5,703 nt of DNA from Eubacterium sp. (GTDB lineage: Bacteria > Bacillota > Clostridia > Lachnospirales > Lachnospiraceae), in contig JAILAS010000130.1 in the NCBI GenBank assembly GCA_024681495.1, forward strand, positions 1 to 5,703. The letters are read 5' to 3'. The notes below the pieces were generated by a model. That model saw only the letters and a list, made by a program, of their open reading frames with translations, made no database searches and had not been told where the DNA came from. The position numbers and the translations under genes were made by a program. Below are positions 1 to 5,703 of this stretch, piece by piece. Within the stretch, counting starts at the first letter, position 1, and each line of letters starts with the position of its first letter.

Positions 1-2846
1 CCGAATACGCCTCTGCTTCGAAGATAATAGAGGGGAGCGTGGTGGTGTTCGACGGCTTCACCGGATTCACCCCCGTGCAGATGGTGCTTGTCCGGGCGAT
101 AATGGAGAAGGCGGCGCTCTGCAGATTCACGGTCACGGCGGATCCCTCCGAGGACCTCATGCATCCCGGCGGGGGAGAGGACCTCTTTCACCTCAGCAAG
201 AAGACGGTCGCCACGTTGCTAAACGCGGCGTCGGAGGCGGGGGCGAGTGTCCTCGAACCGGTTTTGGTCGAGTCAGATGCGAACGACAGGTTTGCGGATT
301 CGCCGTCCCTCCGAGCCCTCGAGAAGGGGCTTTTTAACCCCGACGTCAGGCCGGTTGAGATGGAGGGGGACGACGTGCACATCTGCGCGGTCGAAAGCCC
401 CAGGGAGGAGCTCGCTTTCTGCGCCTCGACCATAAGGACGATGGTGGCTCACGGAGAGTTCGCGCCCGATGAGATTGCCGTTGTCACAGGCGATATCCAC
501 CGCTATGCGGATGAGGCTCCGGCCGTCTTCGCCCGTTACGGGCTCAATGTGTTTGTCGACAGCACCGTCCCCGTCACCTACGATGCCTTCGTGGAGTGCG
601 TGCGAGGAGTGCTGGCTGTGGCCTCCGCCGACTTTTCCTACGAGAGCCTGTTCGGGCTCATAAGGACGGGGTTCATCTCCATCGAGAGGAAGGCCGCGGA
701 CGTGCTGGAGGACTACCTGCTGTGCTGCGGGATAAGGGGCAGGAGCGCATGGCGCAGACAGTGGACCTACAATCCGCTCAAGCTCGAGCCCGCAGAGCTC
801 GAATCCGTAAACGAATCGCGTAAAATGATAATTTCATTTTTTGACGATGAGCAGGCGCAGTGCCTGTGGAAGAAGTCCTCTGTCAGGGACATCACCCTGG
901 CCGTGTATTCGGTGCTCGACGCCATAGGCTCGGGTGGCAGGATAGAGAAGATGGCGGAGGGATTCCGTGAGAAGGGCGATGAAATACGCTCGAAGCGCCT
1001 GTACTCAGTGCACAAAAACGTGATGAAACTTTTTGAAAAGCTCGTGGATTTCCTGGGTGACGATGTGGTTTCCATAAAGGAATACACCCAGCTTCTCGAG
1101 GCGGGGCTCTCCGACATGAACTTTGGCATGGTTCCCCAGTCCAGGGACGCGGTGGTGCTCGGCGACATCGAGAGGACGAGGCTCAGCGATGTGAAGGTCC
1201 TCTTCGTGATTGGTGTTAACGACGGCGTACTGCCCAAGAAGGTCCCGGAGGGAGGCATCATATCCGAGCTCGAGCGCGAGGCCCTCATCGAGGGAGGTCT
1301 GGATCTCTCCCCCGGTGCGAGGGACAATTCGCTCTCCCAGGAGTTCTACATGTACATTAACCTCACGTCGCCGTCCCATAAGCTCTTCCTCACGTATTCG
1401 ATTATGGGCGATGCCGATGGCGTGATGACGCCGTCGTACCTGATACGCGAGGTGGAGAGGGTGTTCGACGGCCTCGAGACCGGCGGCTTCTCGCAGGAGG
1501 AGGGATCGGGAGCGCTCAGCCCCGGGACTCTGGTGCCGTTTTTTGCCAACGGGCTGCGCAGGGTCGTTGAGGAGGGCGAGATCGACTCTCGCTGGCTGGT
1601 GCTCATGAAGTGGTATAAGAACAACCCCGCCTACGCCGCATTGGCGGACGCCGTGATAAAGGGCTCACTGTTCTACGATCCGGCGGTGTCCATATCTGAG
1701 GAGAGCGTGAAGGCGCTCTACGGAGACGTGCTGAACGCCAGCATATCGCAGCTGGAGAAGTGCGCCGGATGCGCCTTCTCCTATTTCTTAAACTACGGAT
1801 TAAGATTACAGGAGAGAAAGCTCAGATCCTTCGAGGCGTCCGACCTGGGCAACATCTATCACGATGCCATAAGCGAATTCACGGCCTGGGCGCTGGAGAA
1901 CGAGAGGGACTTCCACTCGCTGACCGACGAGGAGATAGAGTCCGTGGCGCTCGAATGCGTGAACAATGTGCTGGCCGGTGAGGACGTGGTCTTAAACGAC
2001 GATGCCGCCGGTGGCTTCAGGGCGCGCCGCATCCGACGTGTGTTCAAGCGGAGCGCCGGAACCATCTGCGCGCAGATAAAGGCGGGTACTTTCGAGCCGG
2101 TCTGGACCGAGAAGGGATTTAAGATCGACCTTGATGGGACGAAGCGTGTGAAGCTGCGCGGAAGGATGGACAGGGTGGACATTACCAATAAGGACGAGGC
2201 GCTGGTGCGCGTTGTCGATTACAAGTCCTCTAAGAAGACCCTCGATCTCAATGGCCTCTACGCCGGCACGTCCCTCCAGCTGCTCATATATCTTAAGGCC
2301 GCCGTGGATGTGCTCTCAGCGGAAAAGTACGGTGACTATAAGCCGGCAGGAGCCTTCTATTACGTAATGGAGGACCCGATCGTGAAAGGCTCTCCTCAGA
2401 CGATGAATGCCTCCGAGACTGAGCTTGACAGGGAAATCAGGGCGGAGCTTTCGCTGAATGGGATATCTGTGAACGATGTGGCCGTCATGGATGCGCACGA
2501 CTCGAGCGGGGACAGCAAGTCAATCGTTGCGAACATTGCGAGGAACAGTAACGGAGAGGCCAGGAAGGACGACAAGCTGGTACCCATGGACGTCCTCGAC
2601 GACTACATCAACGATGCATGTTACATCGCAGGGCGGCTGGGCGAGCAGATTCTCTCGGGCGCAGCCGACGTGTCGCCCATGAGGTTCAGTGCGGAGAACA
2701 CCAGCTGCAGGTTTTGCAGGTTCTCGGCCGTCTGCGGATTCGACCCCGTATCGGACCACTGGGATTACAGAAATAAGAACGACGTGGCCGAGGCACGCAG
2801 GGCCGAGTGCGAGAGTGCCAGGACGAAAGGAGGTGACGAGAGATGA
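1..2846 (+). CDS. addB: ATP-dependent helicase/nuclease subunit B (AddB/RexB), 5' end missing
   Basis: AddB is the Chi-recognising and nuclease subunit of the cytoplasmic AddAB complex, which resects double-strand breaks for RecA-dependent repair. The frame is open from the first complete codon at nt 3 (residue 1 here) to TGA 2844-2846, giving 947 codons. The family is usually about 1,100-1,200 residues, so the N-terminus with its Walker A-like motif lies upstream. GTG at 39 is internal, because conserved sequence (FDGFTGFTPVQ, residues 16-26) runs through it. Visible landmarks: GDIERTRL near 387 and GVNDGVLP 404-411 in the helicase-like region. The RecB-family nuclease follows: LGNIYH with H620, GRMDRVD with D723, DYKSS with D739 and K741, and QLLIY with Q759 and Y763. 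Iron-sulfur ligands are C590 (CAFSYFLNYGL) and C902, C905, C911 (CRFCRFSAVC, spacing C-x2-C-x5-C), matching the known four-cysteine pattern. All nuclease and cluster residues look intact. It overlaps addA by 4 bases. Identification is firm; functional state is inferred. Confidence 0.96.
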   Translation, partial: EYASASKIIEGSVVVFDGFTGFTPVQMVLVRAIMEKAALCRFTVTADPSEDLMHPGGGEDLFHLSKKTVATLLNAASEAGASVLEPVLVESDANDRFADSPSLRALEKGLFNPDVRPVEMEGDDVHICAVESPREELAFCASTIRTMVAHGEFAPDEIAVVTGDIHRYADEAPAVFARYGLNVFVDSTVPVTYDAFVECVRGVLAVASADFSYESLFGLIRTGFISIERKAADVLEDYLLCCGIRGRSAWRRQWTYNPLKLEPAELESVNESRKMIISFFDDEQAQCLWKKSSVRDITLAVYSVLDAIGSGGRIEKMAEGFREKGDEIRSKRLYSVHKNVMKLFEKLVDFLGDDVVSIKEYTQLLEAGLSDMNFGMVPQSRDAVVLGDIERTRLSDVKVLFVIGVNDGVLPKKVPEGGIISELEREALIEGGLDLSPGARDNSLSQEFYMYINLTSPSHKLFLTYSIMGDADGVMTPSYLIREVERVFDGLETGGFSQEEGSGALSPGTLVPFFANGLRRVVEEGEIDSRWLVLMKWYKNNPAYAALADAVIKGSLFYDPAVSISEESVKALYGDVLNASISQLEKCAGCAFSYFLNYGLRLQERKLRSFEASDLGNIYHDAISEFTAWALENERDFHSLTDEEIESVALECVNNVLAGEDVVLNDDAAGGFRARRIRRVFKRSAGTICAQIKAGTFEPVWTEKGFKIDLDGTKRVKLRGRMDRVDITNKDEALVRVVDYKSSKKTLDLNGLYAGTSLQLLIYLKAAVDVLSAEKYGDYKPAGAFYYVMEDPIVKGSPQTMNASETELDREIRAELSLNGISVNDVAVMDAHDSSGDSKSIVANIARNSNGEARKDDKLVPMDVLDDYINDACYIAGRLGEQILSGAADVSPMRFSAENTSCRFCRFSAVCGFDPVSDHWDYRNKNDVAEARRAECESARTKGGDER
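2826..2836 (+). promoter_or_regulatory. Ribosome-binding site of addA
   Basis: AAAGGAGGTGA is almost a full complement of the 3' end of 16S rRNA. Nine bases separate the AGGAGG core (2828-2833) from ATG at 2843, a normal spacing. It lies inside the last codons of addB and decides the addA start: MKFTDEQQKVI matches the usual AddA N-terminus, and Walker A follows at residues 25-29 as expected. No promoter or terminator is visible between the two genes. Confidence 0.85.
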
Positions 2847-5703
2847 AATTCACCGATGAACAGCAGAAGGTAATAGACGAGAGGGGCAGGGACATACTCG
2901 TGTCCGCCGCGGCCGGCTCAGGTAAGACCGCCGTGCTGACGCAGAGAGTTATCGACAGGATCCTCGACGAGAGCGACCCTGTGGACATAGATCGCATGCT
3001 CATAGTGACGTTCACGAAGGCTGCCGCCACCGAGATGCGGGAGAGAATCGGCCGCAAGCTTGACGACGCTCTCGCCGCCGACAGAGGAAACAAGCGCATA
3101 AAGCGCCAGAGGGCGCTGCTTAGGAACGCGCATATTTCCACCATCCACAGCTTCTGTAAGTGGGTCATAGACAACTATTTCTACATGCTCGATTTCGACC
3201 CGTCGTGCAGGGTGGCGGACGACAATGAGCTGGCGCTGCTTCGGAATGAGACCGTACAGGACCTCCTGGAGGAACACTTCGCCGCCGGCGACGAGGACTT
3301 CGAGGAGTTCTGCGAGAGGTACGGCTCGGACAAGAACAACGACAGGCTGGAGAAGCTCGTGCTCGACCTCTACGATTACTCCACTTCGTACCCGTGGCCC
3401 CGAAAGCTCCTCTCCGGAGCAGCGGATGCCTACGACGCGAAGAATGCGGACGAACTCAGGGAAAAGGCCTGGTTTAAGGCCATGATGGAGTATGCACACT
3501 CCGAATTCGAAGAATTAAATGAAAATTATAGAAAAGCCATAGAGATCTGCGAACAGGCGGGGCAGGAGGGGTATCTCAAACGCCTTGTACCCGAGAAGTC
3601 ACAGTGTGAGCAGCTCTGTGAAGAGAGCGATTACGAAAAGTGCAGGGAGATACTCTACTCGATTAAGTTCGAAAAACTCTCTCCCACCAGATCTGCGGAT
3701 AAGGAGCTTACGGCCATGGCGAAGGCGCTGCGCGATTCCTGTAAGTCATCGATAGTCGATCTGTGCAAAAATTTCTTCCTCCTCCCGCCGGAAGGTGCCG
3801 TTTCGCACTTAAGGAGCGCCGGCAGGGGCGTGGCTACCCTGTCCCGGCTTACAATGGAGTTCTCCGAAAGGTTTGAGGCCGCCAAGGCGTCCAAGTCGAT
3901 AATGGAGTTTTCCGACTTAGAGCACAGGGCTCTGCAGATTCTCGTGAATGAGGACGGCTCCCCCACGCGGGCGGGCGAAGAGCTCGCGGAATACTTTCAG
4001 GAGATAATGACCGACGAGTATCAGGATTCCAATCTGGTTCAGGAGCTCATACTCTCGGCCGTGTCCCGAAAGGGAGACGGAAGGGACAGGTTCATGGTGG
4101 GCGACGTGAAGCAGAGCATATACGGCTTCAGGCAGGCGCGCCCCGACATCTTCACCCATAAGTACTACGCATATCCCACGGCACCTACCGATGAAGGCAG
4201 GGAGATCCGCATCGACCTGGCGAAAAACTTCCGCAGCCGCAAGGCCGTGACCACGTCTATAAACGATCTCTTCAGGCGCCTTATGCGCCCCGAGGTGGGA
4301 GGCGTGGAATACGACGACGCGGCGGCGCTCGTATACGGCGACCTCTACAAGAGCCCGGATACCGATGCGCACAGGACGAGCATCATGGTTACCGACAAGG
4401 GCGTGCACAACGAGGCCCTCATGGTCGCCACTAAGATTAAGGAGCTCATGAACCCCGCGGACCCGTTCATTGTTTACGACAAGGACGAGGACTGCGACCG
4501 GCCGATACGCTTCAGCGACATCGCCGTGCTCCTTAGGAGCGCCACTGATTCCGACATCTTCTATGACGTGTTCACCGCTGAGGGGATCCCCACCTATACC
4601 CAGACGAAGGCGGGGTATTTCTCCGCCATGGAGATTAAGGTGCTTCTTTCCTTCCTCAAGGTGATAGACAACCCGGGGCAGGACATCCCCCTCGCCGCCG
4701 TGCTCGAGAGCCCCATGTTCATGTTCGAGGCGCAGGATATGGCCGATATAACCGCATTCACAGGGAAGGATATCAGCCTGATAAAGAGACTGGAAAGCTA
4801 TGCCAAAGATGGCAAAGATGAGAAAATTAAAGATAGAATCAATTCTTTCCTCGCCTTCCTGAACGAGCTCAGGGACAAGAGCGCGTACATGAAAGTGCGT
4901 GAGCTTTTGGAGTACATTCTGGAGACGACCCGGTTCGACAGCATCTGCGCCGCGATGGAGGGCGGAGACAGGAAGGCTCGGAACGTCCGCATGCTCCTGT
5001 CGAAGGCGGCCGAATTCGAGAACAGTTCCTACCGTGGCCTGTTCAGGTTCAACACCTATATAAGCAGGATGATCAGATACCAGGTGGACTATCCGCCCGG
5101 AATGTCGTCGGTCGAGAGCGATTCGGTCGGAATCTATACCATACACAAGAGCAAGGGTCTCGAGTTTCCCGTGGTCTTCCTGAGCCAGACCCACAAGACA
5201 TTCAACATGGACGACCTGAAGGGAGACTTCCTCTTCGACGATGAATTAGGCGTGGGCGCGCCGGACATTGACGCCGTGAGGCGCGTGAAGACGGACACTC
5301 TCATCCGCACTTTTATCAAAAGCAGGAATAACCTCCGAATGCTTGGTGAGGAGATAAGGGTGCTCTACGTCGCAATGACCAGAGCACGCGAGAAGCTCAT
5401 AATCACCGGTGCCACGGACAGCGCCGAGGAAATGGTGTCAAAATACCTGAACGATTACAACGACGGCGACGGCCGTCTCCGTGTAGGAGATATAACCAAG
5501 AATTCCACGTATCTGCAGTGGATTCTAAACGGATTGCGCCCCTATAGGGCGCTCTACCCCGCCACCTACGTAAGCGCCGACAATCTGGTGGGCGCAGCTG
5601 CGTCGATGCGCAGCGCGCGTAAACTGGAGGCGGCAGCCGTAGACAGGCTGGCCGATGAGGTAACGGACCGGGCGCTGGCCGACCTGGACGAAGCGTTCGG
5701 GGA
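2843..5703 (+). CDS. addA: ATP-dependent helicase/nuclease subunit A (AddA/RexA), 3' end missing
   Basis: AddA is the UvrD/Rep-type superfamily 1A motor of AddAB. It moves 3'-5' on DNA, unwinds broken ends in the cytoplasm and normally carries a C-terminal nuclease domain. The frame is open from ATG 2843 to the window end, 953 complete codons without a stop. The family is about 1,200 residues. All helicase motifs are readable in order: Q-motif region FTDEQQ (3-8); Walker A AAAGSGKT (22-29, K28); Ia VTFTKAAATEM (55-65); STIHSFC (99-105); FSDLEH (356-361); Walker B DEYQDSN (391-397); III VGDVKQSIYGFRQARP (419-434); IV NFRSR (462-466); V TIHKSKGLEFPVVF (766 on); VI VLYVAMTRAREKL (840-852, R847 as the likely arginine finger). 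Residues of about 200-340 are a poorly conserved, charged helical insertion. The motor should be active. The nuclease motif (DYKT-like) lies past the window, so nuclease activity cannot be judged. It starts within the addB stop codon, so co-translation is likely. A plain UvrD or PcrA helicase is unlikely given the addB neighbour and the AddA-type motif sequences. Confidence 0.97.
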   Translation, partial: MKFTDEQQKVIDERGRDILVSAAAGSGKTAVLTQRVIDRILDESDPVDIDRMLIVTFTKAAATEMRERIGRKLDDALAADRGNKRIKRQRALLRNAHISTIHSFCKWVIDNYFYMLDFDPSCRVADDNELALLRNETVQDLLEEHFAAGDEDFEEFCERYGSDKNNDRLEKLVLDLYDYSTSYPWPRKLLSGAADAYDAKNADELREKAWFKAMMEYAHSEFEELNENYRKAIEICEQAGQEGYLKRLVPEKSQCEQLCEESDYEKCREILYSIKFEKLSPTRSADKELTAMAKALRDSCKSSIVDLCKNFFLLPPEGAVSHLRSAGRGVATLSRLTMEFSERFEAAKASKSIMEFSDLEHRALQILVNEDGSPTRAGEELAEYFQEIMTDEYQDSNLVQELILSAVSRKGDGRDRFMVGDVKQSIYGFRQARPDIFTHKYYAYPTAPTDEGREIRIDLAKNFRSRKAVTTSINDLFRRLMRPEVGGVEYDDAAALVYGDLYKSPDTDAHRTSIMVTDKGVHNEALMVATKIKELMNPADPFIVYDKDEDCDRPIRFSDIAVLLRSATDSDIFYDVFTAEGIPTYTQTKAGYFSAMEIKVLLSFLKVIDNPGQDIPLAAVLESPMFMFEAQDMADITAFTGKDISLIKRLESYAKDGKDEKIKDRINSFLAFLNELRDKSAYMKVRELLEYILETTRFDSICAAMEGGDRKARNVRMLLSKAAEFENSSYRGLFRFNTYISRMIRYQVDYPPGMSSVESDSVGIYTIHKSKGLEFPVVFLSQTHKTFNMDDLKGDFLFDDELGVGAPDIDAVRRVKTDTLIRTFIKSRNNLRMLGEEIRVLYVAMTRAREKLIITGATDSAEEMVSKYLNDYNDGDGRLRVGDITKNSTYLQWILNGLRPYRALYPATYVSADNLVGAAASMRSARKLEAAAVDRLADEVTDRALADLDEAFG

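Noticed and set aside
39..41. GTG as a possible start codon for addB.
   Set aside because: The frame stays open upstream to the window edge, the conserved FDGFTGFTP motif is normally internal, and the protein would lack the N-terminal domain of the family.
841..870. TTGACG at 841-846 as the -35 box of an internal promoter.
   Set aside because: No -10-like sequence lies 16-18 bases downstream, and the site is within conserved addB coding sequence.
2047..2056. AGCGG, the Chi sequence of Bacillus subtilis, inside addB.
   Set aside because: A five-base motif is expected by chance in a window this size, and the Chi sequence of this organism is unknown.
2918..3499. A 193-codon open frame on the - strand over the addA N-terminus.
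   Set aside because: It is the complement of the conserved motif Ia and STIHSFC region of addA, with no convincing ribosome-binding site or family resemblance.
3917..5194. A 425-codon open frame on the - strand, opposite addA.
   Set aside because: It lies wholly antisense to the helicase motif III-V region of addA, where the + strand protein is strongly conserved. Its translation has no recognisable domain and is typical of the antisense frame of a GC-rich gene.

Overview
The window lies entirely inside one DNA-repair locus: an addB-addA (rexB-rexA) operon, read on the + strand. It holds the 3' part of addB, followed with a 4-base overlap by the 5' part of addA. Both genes are cut by the window edges. 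No other gene, RNA gene, mobile element, CRISPR array or terminator could be supported, and there is no gene-free stretch to describe.

The organism is most likely a fairly GC-rich member of the Clostridia (Bacillota). Three things point there. The gene order addB then addA is typical of Bacillota. AddB has the Bacillota-type layout, with a four-cysteine iron-sulfur cluster around a RecB-family nuclease domain. The addA ribosome-binding site is a near-perfect AAAGGAGGTGA. Codon use is distinctive: AGG/AGA for arginine and ATA for isoleucine are common although the DNA is GC-rich overall. I cannot name a genus.

Layout: 1-2846 is addB, about 947 codons, missing an estimated 150-250 N-terminal residues. 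2826-2836 is the ribosome-binding site for addA, inside the end of addB. 2843-5703 is addA, its first 953 codons. These include all the superfamily 1 helicase motifs, but the window ends before the expected C-terminal nuclease domain.

How they work together (family knowledge): AddA and AddB form a heterodimer that binds double-stranded DNA ends. AddA is the 3'-5' helicase motor and its nuclease cuts one strand. AddB has an inactivated helicase fold that recognises Chi and a nuclease that cuts the other strand. After Chi the complex leaves a 3' single-stranded tail for RecA, which starts recombinational repair. The overlapping stop and start codons suggest coupled production of the two subunits.

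I looked for an undescribed system and did not find one. This is a conserved housekeeping locus. The points worth a second look are small: local AT-rich, codon-shifted patches inside the genes, an extra cysteine beside the AddB iron-sulfur ligand, and the tightly coupled junction.
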